DNA of 64,000 nt from contig NZ_AP025173.1 in NCBI RefSeq assembly GCF_003402535.2, positions 362,977 through 426,976 of the forward strand, given 5' to 3'. Each line of letters begins with the position of its first letter. Within the stretch, counting starts at the first letter, position 1. The translations under genes were made by a program, and so were the position numbers. The stretch is from Cupriavidus sp. P-10. Lineage in GTDB: Bacteria; Pseudomonadota; Gammaproteobacteria; Burkholderiales; Burkholderiaceae. Positions 18,533 through 27,364 of this stretch are shown here, one piece after another. Below the pieces are notes generated by a model. It was given only the letters and a program-made list of their open reading frames with translations. It was not told the DNA's origin and made no database searches.

Positions 18533-18554
18533 AAAGGGCGATACGTCGCCCTTT
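18533..18554 (+). terminator. Hairpin just after the aldehyde dehydrogenase
   Basis: AAAGGGCGA and TCGCCCTTT form a perfect 9-bp stem with a TACG tetraloop. No T run follows directly, so it may be a 3'-end stabiliser or the first part of a double terminator. Confidence 0.6.
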
Positions 18555-18584
18555 CCCCCGAAGCTACGTTCCCAGTCAGGTTTT

Positions 18585-18616
18585 GGCGCCTAAGTGAGTG
18601 TTAGGCGCCTTTTTTA
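18585..18616 (+). terminator. Rho-independent terminator of the P450 operon
   Basis: GGCGCCTAA and TTAGGCGCC form a perfect 9-bp stem with a 7-base loop, followed by six T's and ATT. This closes the P450 operon before the convergent MarR gene. Confidence 0.9.
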
Positions 18617-18777
18617 TTAGCGTATAGGTCGCGGCAGTGCGGCCCATATTGGGCGATGCGGTTGCTCTCGGCGACTCTGACAACTCCCTGCATGGCTCCG
18701 CAGTTGCAGCGCAAGCGCGGCCGGCTAGCGATAAGCCTTCTCGAATCGTGTCGTCTTCCAGGAAGATTTCGTTGGTA

Positions 18778-19224
18778 TTACTCGTGGTCCAGCCACGGTT
18801 CTCTTTTGAACATCTTATCGATGATGGGGAACATCGCGATCACCGTCTGCAACTCCTCGGGCGTCAATCCCTCCATGCGCTTGCCCAGTGCCGCCGTCCG
18901 CTGTGCGGCCAATTTGCCGGCCACAGCCCGGCCTTCATCAGTAATCTGAATCATGTTGTTGTACGAGCCGACGGGTGCGGAGCGCGCGATTAACTCGGCG
19001 TCGACCATCCGCCCGACAATCTGCGTCATCGTAGGCAATCTGACGCCTTCATTCCTGGCCAGATCGCTAACTCGCATCGGCCCTCTTACGAGCAATGCAC
19101 TAAGAACAGCGCTCTGCGCGGGGGGCACGTGCGCCGCTCTCATTTCCCGCCGCAGCGCTACAACGATCCGCATCAAGCGGGGTCTAAGTTCGTCCGCAAG
19201 CATTTCAACCGTAGGTTCTGTCAT
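18778..19224 (-). CDS. MarR-family transcriptional regulator
   Basis: The 148-residue winged-helix protein starts MTEPTVEML and has the recognition region 'RVSDLARNEGVRLPTMTQIVGRMVDAELI' at about 60-90 and a wing 'SYNNMIQITDEGRAVA'. MarR dimers bind 15-20-bp palindromes and are released by aromatic or other small ligands. It is convergent with the P450 operon. As the nearest palindrome-binding regulator it is my first candidate for the TAGGTAGSCTACCTA sites, although its own upstream region carries no copy. Longer frames upstream of 19224 lack conserved sequence. Confidence 0.85.
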   Translation of the reverse strand: MTEPTVEMLADELRPRLMRIVVALRREMRAAHVPPAQSAVLSALLVRGPMRVSDLARNEGVRLPTMTQIVGRMVDAELIARSAPVGSYNNMIQITDEGRAVAGKLAAQRTAALGKRMEGLTPEELQTVIAMFPIIDKMFKREPWLDHE

Positions 19225-19530
19225 GTCTACAAAAAGGGGGCAATCACTGAGCAGATGATATAACGATTCAGTGAAGAATGATCGCGCGAAGTACCTGGAG
19301 GCACCGAGTCGATATGGTCCGACTGGTGAGGGTAGCGACCACGCAGACAGCGGCGGCGCGTGAAGGGGTTCTGTGCCTGTGGCCGGGTAGCAACTCAAGG
19401 CCGGGCCTTGTCGCGTTCGTTCGCGATGGCCGGAGCACCAATCTTGATGGAGAGGGATGACGAGACGAGGCGCTGGCTGGCGCTCTCGTCTCAAGGCGTC
19501 GACGCTTGATCCGCCGACGCGCGGAGCTTG
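19225..19530. other. Gap upstream of the MarR gene, no gene supported
   Basis: About 300 bases between two minus-strand genes. It should contain the MarR promoter, but I could not pick it confidently. No TAGGTAG palindrome is present here. Confidence 0.4.
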
Positions 19531-20055
19531 CTAACTCAGCTTGACCAGGTCCTTCTTGTACGTCTTCGCCTTGTTAATGTAGTCGTCAGCGTTCTTCTCG
19601 ATCGCAGCTTTGACTTCCTCCGTTAGTTCACGTACCTGCTTTGCAGGTGTGCCCATGACCAAGCTTCCTGCCGGGAAGTTCTTGCGCTCGCCGATCAAGG
19701 ATCCGGCCCCCACGAGGCATTGTTGTCCGAGTTCGGATCCATTCAGGATCACAGCCTGAATGCCGACCAGACTACGTGCTCCGACCTTGCAACCGTGAAG
19801 CATCGCCTGGTGTCCAATGGAGACCATCTCGCCTACCTCGACGGGAAAGCCAGGATCGGTGTGCAACACAGCCCCCTCCTGGACGTTCACGCCTCGCCTA
19901 ATCGTGATCTTTTCATTGTCGCCGCGGATCACAGCGCCGGGCCAGATGGACACGTCTTCGGCGATTTCCACGTCGCCGATGATTACCGCATGCTCGGATA
20001 CATACGAGCTCGGATGAATTGTCGGTTCTTTCTCTCCAATTCGATAGATCGCCAC
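19531..20055 (-). CDS. Gamma-carbonic-anhydrase-like left-handed beta-helix protein
   Basis: The 174-residue protein has hexapeptide repeats over most of its length ('IGDVEIAEDVSIWPGAVIRGD'-type turns) and His residues in 'LHTDPGFP', 'IGHQAMLHG' at the gamma-class metal positions. It resembles the YrdA/PaaY group. Its GTG start has GAGGAG upstream. PaaY-type proteins act as CoA-thioester hydrolases in degradation pathways, so a role in salvaging CoA is possible here; carbonic anhydrase activity is the alternative. It follows glcF by 127 bases in the same direction. Confidence 0.8.
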   Translation of the reverse strand: MAIYRIGEKEPTIHPSSYVSEHAVIIGDVEIAEDVSIWPGAVIRGDNEKITIRRGVNVQEGAVLHTDPGFPVEVGEMVSIGHQAMLHGCKVGARSLVGIQAVILNGSELGQQCLVGAGSLIGERKNFPAGSLVMGTPAKQVRELTEEVKAAIEKNADDYINKAKTYKKDLVKLS

Positions 20056-20182
20056 AAAATGCTCCTCTTATCTTGATGTGACTAACTTTTCGCCGACCGC
20101 GTTACTTGCAGGAGGCGAAACACTACTGCATGGGCCGCTCTCGCAGCCCGTGCCGACTTCGACGCCGTTTCTTGCCCTGCCG

Positions 20183-21442
20183 CTAGATAAATACTTGTTC
20201 CTCTGGTTGGACTGCCGGCTCGATTGCATCATCCAGTACCTCGATCCAGTGCTTTACTGGCGTGGGCGTTCCACTTTGCAAATGCTGGATGCAACCGATG
20301 TTCGCGGACACGATGCAGTCAGGTTGCTTCTCGCTCAGATGCTCGATCTTGCGGTCTCTGAGCTGGAGTGAAATTTCGGGCTGCAGAACGGAGTAGGTGC
20401 CGGCTGAGCCGCAACAAAGGTGACTCTCCACGCTGGCACGATGAACGGAAAAGCCCAACTGTCCCAGATGCTCCTCCACCACTCCCCGCAGCTTCTGGCC
20501 GTGTTGCAGCGTGCACGGCGGATGGAACGCCAAGGCCGGCTTGTCGCACGCTTTGACTTTGCCGCGCAGTCTTGGCAGAAGTTCAGGAAGCAATTCGCTC
20601 AGGTCGCGGGTCAACTCGCTAACCCGAGCTGCCTTCTCGGCGTACTCCGCGTCATGCTTTAGCAAGTCGGCGTAGTCCTTCACGGTCGCGCCGCAGCCGG
20701 ACGCGTTCATGACAATTGCCTCGACTTCACCGCTGGAAATCGCCGGCCACCAGGCGTCGATGTTTCTGCGCATATCATCGAGGCCGCCCTTGTGATCTCC
20801 GGTGTGCAGCCGGATCGCGCCACAGCAACCGGCTCGAGGAACACTTACAACCTGAAAGTCGGCTGCATCGAGTACCCGCGCGGTCGCAGAATTGATGTTC
20901 GGCATCATCGCCGGCTGCACACAACCTTCGAGCATGAGCACTTTCCTGGCGTGGCGGCGCGTTGGGCGCTGACCCGCAGGTCTGCTCGGCGTAAGCTTGT
21001 TGGCGAGCTTGGAAGGAAGTAGCGGCCGAACCATTCGGCCAATCTTCATGGCCGGCAAGAACAATGGCGAAGTTAGCCCCTCACGCAGCAGCCAACGCAC
21101 CGCGCGGTCTTTTGGCGGACGAGGAATTCGCTCATCGACTAGCTTCCGCCCAATGTGAACTAGCTTGCCGTACTCGACACCGCTGGGACAGGTGCTTTCA
21201 CAGTTCCGGCACGTCAAGCAGCGGTCTAGATTCTGTTGGGTGCTTGCTGTGACCTCTTCCCCCTCAAGCAACTGCTTCATCAAGTAGATGCGTCCCCGGG
21301 GTCCGTTACGTTCATCGCCCAGAAGCAGGTAAGTCGGACACGTTGCCGTACAAAAGCCGCAATGCACGCACTTGCGCAGAATCTCTTCGGCCTCCGCCCC
21401 TTCTGGAGTGTTGGCAAACTCATGACTTAGTTTTGTCTGCAT
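20183..21442 (-). CDS. glcF: Glycolate oxidase iron-sulfur subunit
   Basis: The 419-residue protein has two [4Fe-4S] motifs, 'CVHCGFCTATCPT' (about 25) and 'CLTCRNCESTCPS' (about 78), and two CCG-type heterodisulfide-reductase-like domains ('GCCGAIRLHTGD', 'CCGSAGTY'). It carries electrons from GlcDE to the respiratory chain. The start at 21442 is 10 bases after glcE. Together with glcE and glcD it forms a standard three-gene operon for glycolate or a related 2-hydroxyacid. Confidence 0.92.
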   Translation of the reverse strand: MQTKLSHEFANTPEGAEAEEILRKCVHCGFCTATCPTYLLLGDERNGPRGRIYLMKQLLEGEEVTASTQQNLDRCLTCRNCESTCPSGVEYGKLVHIGRKLVDERIPRPPKDRAVRWLLREGLTSPLFLPAMKIGRMVRPLLPSKLANKLTPSRPAGQRPTRRHARKVLMLEGCVQPAMMPNINSATARVLDAADFQVVSVPRAGCCGAIRLHTGDHKGGLDDMRRNIDAWWPAISSGEVEAIVMNASGCGATVKDYADLLKHDAEYAEKAARVSELTRDLSELLPELLPRLRGKVKACDKPALAFHPPCTLQHGQKLRGVVEEHLGQLGFSVHRASVESHLCCGSAGTYSVLQPEISLQLRDRKIEHLSEKQPDCIVSANIGCIQHLQSGTPTPVKHWIEVLDDAIEPAVQPEEQVFI

Positions 21443-21452
21443 ATGGAGCCCC

Positions 21453-22526
21453 TTACAGGCCGGGGTAGAGCCGACCAACATTGAAGATGCCATCGGGATC
21501 AAACGCTTGCTTGAGATTGCGATGAATCTCGAAGAGCGCATCGCTCGGTGGCGTGAACACGCCGCTCCTATGATGCGGATCCCTGAACAGCGTGGCGTGA
21601 CCACCAAGCGATGACGCCATTTCCCGAACGTCCTCGATGGGATCGTCGGTGTATAGCCATCTCAATGCACCACCCCATTCAATAAGCTGATTCGCGGCCA
21701 AGAAGGGTTGGGAGACTGCCGGAACGGAAACACGCCAGAGAGGCGCGTCGCTCTGTGAAAAGAAGTCGTGGCGGTGGTCGCGGACGGCATCCCACCAGGA
21801 CAACGCTTCGTCTGGTTCCAGCTCAGTCCCGCCCAAACGCTTTCTGGCTTCCGTGACAGCAGAGGCTGCACCACTCAGTCGGAGGAACAGCTTTCCGTCG
21901 TGCCAGGCACTCGCATTGACTGGCAATGCTTGCCGAGTCAGCCCGTTTAAGAGAGACAACGCCCCTGCTTCGTCGCGTTCGATGACCAGGGTGATCCTCG
22001 ATGAATGAATGGGCAGAACCTTCAGCGAGACCTCACAGATAACACCGAGTATTCCCATTGAGCCGGCCAGGAGACGCGAAACGTCATAACCGGCAACGTT
22101 CTTCATCACTTGCCCGCCGAATGTCAGAAGCTCGCCTTTGCCGTTAATCATGGTCGCGCCGAGAACGAAGTCCCGAATGGACCCTACCCCGACGCGTGCT
22201 GGCCCGCTCAGACCTGCCGCGACCGCTCCTCCGACAGTACTTCCTTTAGCAAAGCGTGGCGGCTCAAAGGCAAGGTACTGATTGTGCTCGGCCAGCACGG
22301 CCTCAAGTTCTTCTAGCGGTGTGCCTGCACGAGCGGTGACAACCAGCTCAGACGGTTCATAGCTGCAAATTCCGCTGAGGCGCCGGACATCACACGGTTC
22401 ACCCGACGGCTCTTCACCGTAGAAGCATTTCGTACCGCCGCCAACGATGTTGAGAGAGGTCTTCGTTTTTCTTGCATGCAGGACTGTCTCAATCAGATGA
22501 GACACTTCCGTGGGGATCGTCGTCAT
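21453..22526 (-). CDS. glcE: Glycolate oxidase FAD-binding subunit
   Basis: The 357-residue protein is a short FAD_binding_4-type protein with 'IVGGGTKCFYG' near the N-terminus, 'FAKGSTVGGAVAAGLSGP' (about 98) and the C-terminal 'KQAFDPDGIFNVGRL'. The ATG at 22526 lies one base past the glcD stop, consistent with coupled translation. GlcE is required with GlcD and GlcF for glycolate oxidation. Confidence 0.9.
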   Translation of the reverse strand: MTTIPTEVSHLIETVLHARKTKTSLNIVGGGTKCFYGEEPSGEPCDVRRLSGICSYEPSELVVTARAGTPLEELEAVLAEHNQYLAFEPPRFAKGSTVGGAVAAGLSGPARVGVGSIRDFVLGATMINGKGELLTFGGQVMKNVAGYDVSRLLAGSMGILGVICEVSLKVLPIHSSRITLVIERDEAGALSLLNGLTRQALPVNASAWHDGKLFLRLSGAASAVTEARKRLGGTELEPDEALSWWDAVRDHRHDFFSQSDAPLWRVSVPAVSQPFLAANQLIEWGGALRWLYTDDPIEDVREMASSLGGHATLFRDPHHRSGVFTPPSDALFEIHRNLKQAFDPDGIFNVGRLYPGL

Positions 22527-22527
22527 T

Positions 22528-24039
22528 CTAGAACCTCGGGATTTCTGGATGCGGCAGCATCCCACGCCGAACAGTCATGCGACCATATTCGGCACATCGA
22601 TGCAGCGTCGGAATTACCTTCCCAGGATTCAAGAGCGATTGCGGATCGAATGCACGTTTCAGCGCAAACATTTGTTCTCGCTCTGCGCCTGAGAACTGAA
22701 CGCACATTGAGTTCAGCTTCTCCACGCCCACACCGTGCTCTCCGGTCACCGTCCCGCCAAGCGTGACGCTTGTTTCCAGAATCTCTGCGCCGAATTGCTC
22801 CGCCTGGTGCAGTTCTTCGGGATTGTTGGCGTCGAAAAGGATCAGCGGATGTAGATTCCCGTCGCCGGCGTGGAACACGTTCACGCAGCGAAGCCCATAG
22901 CGCACCTCCATCTCGCTGATTGCTCGAAGGATCGCAGCGAGACTCTTGCGAGGAATCGTGGAATCCATGCACAGGTAATCCGGGCTCATGCGCCCCGTCG
23001 CGGGAAATGCATTCTTTCGCCCGCTCCAGAAACGAAGACGCTGCGCCTCGTCCTGACTTGCTTCAAGACGAGTGGCCCCGCTGGCGGTGAGGACGGCATT
23101 CATCTTCACAATCTCGTCCTCGACCTCCAACGCCGTCCCATCACTCTCGCACAATAGGATTGCGGCCGCGTCCAGGTCATAGCCAGCATGCACGAAGTCC
23201 TCTACGGCGGCGGTCATCGGCTTGTCCATCAGTTCCAGGCCGGCTGGGATGATGCCGGCCGCGATGACGTTGGCTACGGCGTCACCAGCGGCTTCGACGG
23301 TGTCGAAGCTTGCAACGATGCATCGCGCAAGTTCTGGCTTAGGAATTAACTTGACGGTGACTTCCAATGTCACTGCGAGCATCCCTTCACTGCCTACAAC
23401 GACGCCGAGCAAATCGAGCCCAGGGACATCAAGGGCTTCCGATCCAAACTCTATCGCCTCGCCCTGAATGGTGTATCCCCGTACTTTCATTACGTTCTGC
23501 AACGTGAGTCCGTACTTGAGGCAATGGACGCCTCCGGAATTCTCGGCCACGTTTCCACCGATCGTGCAGGCAATCTGGCTGGACGGATCGGGGGCGTAGT
23601 ACAGCCCATACGTAGCGGCTGCCTCACTGATTGCGGCGTTGCGTACACCGCATTGGACCACTGCGGTACAACTCACAGGATCTACCCTGACGATCCGGTT
23701 AAAACGAGCGAGCGAAAGGAGCACGCCCATCTCATGTGGGAGCGCACCGCCTGACAATCCCGTGCCTGCGCCCCGAGCCACGACGGGCGCACCGAGCGTC
23801 TTGCACGTTCGCAGAATGGCAACAACCTGCTCTTCTGTTTCGGGAAGCACCACGACGAGCGGCTGCGCCCGATAGGCCGTAAGGCCATCGCATTCAAATG
23901 GCTGGGTGTCCTCGCGCTGCGACAGGATAAGGTCCCTAGGCAGCACGCCTTCTAGCGCGGAAACCACTTCCGCACGCCGGGCTTCCCTCCGCTCAGCGTC
24001 AGTAGGATGTGCCAACCAGCCGTCACGCGTCGCATTCAT
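22528..24039 (-). CDS. glcD: Glycolate oxidase catalytic FAD subunit
   Basis: The 503-residue protein has 'PVVARGAGTGLSGGALP' (FAD pyrophosphate binding, about 85), 'CTIGGNVAENSGGVHCLKYG', 'VVGSEGMLAVTLEVTVKL' and the C-terminal 'TGEHGVG' with 'KRAFDPQSLLNPGKV'. It oxidises glycolate (or D-lactate/2-hydroxyacids) to the 2-keto acid. First gene of glcDEF. No glcC-type regulator is adjacent; a LysR gene lies 330 bases upstream in the same direction. Confidence 0.92.
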   Translation of the reverse strand: MNATRDGWLAHPTDAERREARRAEVVSALEGVLPRDLILSQREDTQPFECDGLTAYRAQPLVVVLPETEEQVVAILRTCKTLGAPVVARGAGTGLSGGALPHEMGVLLSLARFNRIVRVDPVSCTAVVQCGVRNAAISEAAATYGLYYAPDPSSQIACTIGGNVAENSGGVHCLKYGLTLQNVMKVRGYTIQGEAIEFGSEALDVPGLDLLGVVVGSEGMLAVTLEVTVKLIPKPELARCIVASFDTVEAAGDAVANVIAAGIIPAGLELMDKPMTAAVEDFVHAGYDLDAAAILLCESDGTALEVEDEIVKMNAVLTASGATRLEASQDEAQRLRFWSGRKNAFPATGRMSPDYLCMDSTIPRKSLAAILRAISEMEVRYGLRCVNVFHAGDGNLHPLILFDANNPEELHQAEQFGAEILETSVTLGGTVTGEHGVGVEKLNSMCVQFSGAEREQMFALKRAFDPQSLLNPGKVIPTLHRCAEYGRMTVRRGMLPHPEIPRF

Positions 24040-24371
24040 GACTTTGCCCTCCTGGTGCGATGAAGCTGCGTCGTGCTGTGCCGGTCTATTGGATAATCAG
24101 TGCGGAGCGACGGCGCGACCGTAGCGAGCCGGCGAACCGCGCAATCAGCCTGGACGGATGCTGCAGCTCCAAGGCGGAGCGTTGCTTCCGGGCGCTGAGG
24201 CTCAAACGTTGAGCGATGAATGCGATGCATTGTGTGGGGAGGTTCTAATACACTTCTGTCAAAGGCGTCGACGAGACGCCATGACTTGACTGTAGACAAT
24301 CACGCGATATAGCAGGTTGAGAGTTATTTGCGGTTGAGTTGCAGAAAACTTGATTGCCGTGTTTGGGCCGC
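24040..24371. other. Gap between LysR and glcD
   Basis: About 330 bases that should carry the glcDEF promoter. I see no recognisable gene, no LacI-type site and no TAGGTAG palindrome. Confidence 0.4.
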
Positions 24372-25253
24372 TCAACTTAGCGAGTCGGTGAGCCACTCCA
24401 TAAAGGCGGCGCACTCCCATCTCTCCAGGGCCCCAGGTTCCCAGCATAAGTAGTGCGCCATCTGTGAAGGCACGGATCGATCCGATATGCGGATGAGTCG
24501 CCCCCCCTCTAGCCATGACTGCGCCATACGGGTCCTCACTAGTGCCACGCCGAACCCGCACGCGGCTGCGTCATAGAGAAGCCCTAGATCGTTGAATTGA
24601 GCGCCCACATGCGGCTCCGTTCTCGTCAATCCACATGCGGAGAACCATGTCGTCCAAGGCTCAAGCGGGCTACGTATCAGACGCGCCTGGTCGATTTCAC
24701 CCGCCATTTCGAAGCCTTCGAAGGGGCCGAACTCGTTGAGATAGGTAGGGCTGCAAGCCGGCGCCACCTCCTCCGAGAGAACGACGCGATGATCGACGTC
24801 CGCATATCCGCCCGCGCCGTACCGGATTTCCAAATCGGATGGCTCGGCTGTGACGTCCAGGAATGGGATGGAGACCTGCAAGATAAGGTCGATGTCCGGA
24901 TACTTGTTGCGGAACAGTTCCAGTTTGGGCATCAGGAACTGCCTGGAGAAAGTTGGGGTCACCGCGACCCGCAGTCGCGTGGAAGAGGCTTTTCCATTTT
25001 TGACCGGCATCTGCTGTAGCGCAGCGAGGCCGCTTCGGACATTCGCCAGGTACGCTGCACCATGTGCAGAAAGCGTGAAGTCACTCCGCCCGAAGAGTTC
25101 AACACCGAGGTGAGATTCAAGCTGGCGGATTCGATGACTCACGGCGCTGGTTGTTACACACAACTCGTCGGCGGCACGTGTGGCGCTCCGAAGCCTTGCA
25201 ACCGTCTCGAAGGTGACAAGACATTGAATGGGCGGGATGTGTTGCAGGGCCAT
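24372..25253 (-). CDS. LysR-family regulator, GcvA-like
   Basis: The 293-residue protein has an N-terminal winged helix ('SATRAADELCVTTSAVSHRIRQLESHLGVELF', about 22-55) and a LysR substrate-binding domain with 'DLEIRYGAGGYADVDH', the pattern of the GcvA/AmpR branch. It is divergent from the FAD-oxidase operon and co-oriented with glcDEF, so it may regulate either. Confidence 0.85.
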   Translation of the reverse strand: MALQHIPPIQCLVTFETVARLRSATRAADELCVTTSAVSHRIRQLESHLGVELFGRSDFTLSAHGAAYLANVRSGLAALQQMPVKNGKASSTRLRVAVTPTFSRQFLMPKLELFRNKYPDIDLILQVSIPFLDVTAEPSDLEIRYGAGGYADVDHRVVLSEEVAPACSPTYLNEFGPFEGFEMAGEIDQARLIRSPLEPWTTWFSACGLTRTEPHVGAQFNDLGLLYDAAACGFGVALVRTRMAQSWLEGGRLIRISDRSVPSQMAHYLCWEPGALERWECAAFMEWLTDSLS

Positions 25254-25572
25254 ATCTTCTCTCCGTTTGGTGGGCTACCCAGGGCGGATATGCCGCATGT
25301 CATCGCTTGAGGCCTAGGGAGCGGCCACACTTCTTGCTGCTCTGTCGCTCGAGCACCATGCCAACGCTGCAACGAGCAAGCGCCCCCAGATTGCTTGCTC
25401 AGGATCGACTCACTGGGTCCTCAGGCAAGGACGTACCTGACGCCCTGCAAGGGAAGACCACCAAGTAAGTCGCTCTCCAACCCACAGTGACCTCGCCGCG
25501 GGAAGGTCTCTTAGCGATCCGACCTCTTCGTCGACTCCTGCTCCAACCCATGGCCGCGACTGCGTTAACTGC
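25254..25572. other. Intergenic region before the FAD-oxidase promoter
   Basis: About 320 bases between divergent genes with no supported coding frame. LysR binding sites would be expected here but I could not identify one with confidence. Confidence 0.35.
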
Positions 25573-25616
25573 TTGACATTATGCCGCACCAATCTAAACT
25601 TATGTAATCGATTGCA
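25573..25616 (+). promoter_or_regulatory. Promoter and LacI-type operator of the FAD-oxidase operon
   Basis: TTGACA (25573-25578), a 16-base spacer and TAAACT (25595-25600) resemble a sigma-70 promoter. TGTAATCGATTGCA follows at 25603-25616, where the start of transcription is expected. This placement fits repression by a LacI-family protein. Confidence 0.65.
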
Positions 25617-25691
25617 CGCAGTGCTGTTTTCGCCTCATCACCGTACTGGCATTGGTTATTTACAGTCTCTGACGCAGGTTACCGTAACGTA

Positions 25692-25705
25692 TGTAATCGA
25701 TTACC
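25692..25705 (+). promoter_or_regulatory. Second LacI-type operator of the FAD-oxidase operon
   Basis: TGTAATCGATTACC is a near-perfect dyad centred on CG, 89 bp downstream of the first site and 20 bases before the start codon. Two sites at this distance could support looping by a tetramer. Confidence 0.6.
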
Positions 25706-25725
25706 ACATCACACAGGAGGCAACA

Positions 25726-27330
25726 ATGCAGGAACGTCGTCGTAAGTTTTACGGGTGGGGCTATGAGGGTGACACCGTCACGCCGGACGAAATCCGGGAG
25801 TTCGAGGCAGCGTGGACACGCTTGCTGGGTGTCGAGCACTTCGAAGCGACACCTTTTCCGACGCCCGAAGAAATTTCGCTGCGCAAACCTCGCGTACAGC
25901 TGCCCGCGTCGCTTCGCGAAATCTGCACAAGCGATCATTACGACCGCCTGTATCACACCTACGGCGCGGGCACCATGGATGTTGCGCGCGCAATGCGCCG
26001 GGAATTTTCCAACCCGCCGGACGTCATCGCCTACCCGCGCACTGAGCAGGACATCGTGGACCTGTTCGACTGGTGCGGGCGCCAGAACGTTGCTGCAGTT
26101 CCGTACGGCGGCGGCACCAGCGTCGTGGCCGGCGTGAATCCGCCCGAGCACGATCGTTACCGTGGCGTGGTGTCCATCGACATGAAGCACTTCAACAAAG
26201 TGCTGGAGGTAGACCAAACATCGCAGGCCGCGCGCATTCAAGCGGGCGTCCTTGGCCCGGAGCTGGAACGACAGCTCAAGCCCACCGGCCTGACCATGCG
26301 ATTCTTCCTGCAAGCGTGGGAGTTCTCGTCACTGGGGGGTTGGATCGCAACGCGAGCAGCAGGCCACTTTGCGACCGCGTTCACTCAGATCGACGACCAC
26401 GTCGAGAGCATGCGAGTGGTAACGCCCCAGGGTGCCATTGAATCCCGACGTTTCCCGGTATCGGGTTCGGGACCCAATCCGGATCGACTTTTCCTCGGCT
26501 CCGAAGGCGCACTGGGCATCATTACCGAGGCGTGGGTCAAGCTTCACCGCCGGCCGGTCTTCCGCAAGCAGGTGACCGTACGTTTCCGTGACTATGCGCG
26601 CGCTGTCGAGGCCACACGGGTACTGTCTCAATCTGGACTGAACCCTGCCAATGCCCGCCTTGTGGAACGCGAAGAAGCCTTGTACACGGGTTCGAGCGAC
26701 GGCAGCTATGACATTCTCGTGCTGGGATTCGAGTCCGCCGACCACCCGGTCGAGGCACGCCTGAAGCGAGCACTGGAAATTTGCGCGGAGTGCGGCGGCG
26801 AATGGGACGATGATCCGGTCAGCGGAAACCAAGGTGGTGCGGACGCTGCGACATCGAGCTGGCGAAACAAGTTCCTGCGCGGCCCATACCTGCGCGAGTA
26901 CGCCATTGCTCGCGGCGTCATGCGCGAGACCATGGAAACCGCGTGCACGTGGGACAAGTTCGCCGCTCTTCACGCGCACGTCAAGGCAGAAACGCATCGG
27001 GCCATTCGCGAAGTTACCGGCCGCCCGGGTTCGGTGACTTGCCGCTTTACCCACCTCTACCCTGATGGCCCTGCGCCATATTTCACGTGGTTTGCCTATG
27101 GCGATAAGGCTCGATTGCCCGAGCAGTTCCAAGCGATCAAACGCATTGGAGAGCAAGCCATGGTGGACGCAGGCGGTACGGTGACCCACCACCATGCGCT
27201 TGGTCGGGACCATCGCCCTTGGTACGACAAGGAACGGCCGGAGCTGTTCTGCACCGCGCTAAAGGCCGCCAAGCAGGCCTTTGATCCGCACCAGGTCTTG
27301 AACCCTGGCGTGCTGTTCGACCCGAGCTAA
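25726..27330 (+). CDS. FAD-binding oxidase of the alkyl-DHAP-synthase (AGPS)/vanillyl-alcohol-oxidase type
   Basis: The 534-residue protein opens with 'KFYGWGYE', typical of AGPS-like proteins. It has the FAD_binding_4 motif 'AVPYGGGTSVVAG' (about 125), 'FLGSEGALGIITEAWVKL' (about 260), the triple-His 'GTVTHHHALGRDH' near the C-terminus and 'KQAFDPHQVLNPG'. Bacterial relatives are mostly uncharacterised oxidases of 2-hydroxyacids or alcohols. The ATG at 25726 has AGGAGG upstream. It begins an operon with a CoA-transferase and a Bug receptor, so it may oxidise a hydroxyacid that is then handled as a CoA ester. Confidence 0.85.
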   Translation: MQERRRKFYGWGYEGDTVTPDEIREFEAAWTRLLGVEHFEATPFPTPEEISLRKPRVQLPASLREICTSDHYDRLYHTYGAGTMDVARAMRREFSNPPDVIAYPRTEQDIVDLFDWCGRQNVAAVPYGGGTSVVAGVNPPEHDRYRGVVSIDMKHFNKVLEVDQTSQAARIQAGVLGPELERQLKPTGLTMRFFLQAWEFSSLGGWIATRAAGHFATAFTQIDDHVESMRVVTPQGAIESRRFPVSGSGPNPDRLFLGSEGALGIITEAWVKLHRRPVFRKQVTVRFRDYARAVEATRVLSQSGLNPANARLVEREEALYTGSSDGSYDILVLGFESADHPVEARLKRALEICAECGGEWDDDPVSGNQGGADAATSSWRNKFLRGPYLREYAIARGVMRETMETACTWDKFAALHAHVKAETHRAIREVTGRPGSVTCRFTHLYPDGPAPYFTWFAYGDKARLPEQFQAIKRIGEQAMVDAGGTVTHHHALGRDHRPWYDKERPELFCTALKAAKQAFDPHQVLNPGVLFDPS

Positions 27331-27364
27331 TTAGTTAGAAACTCAAAAAAGAGGAGTAGGAGAT

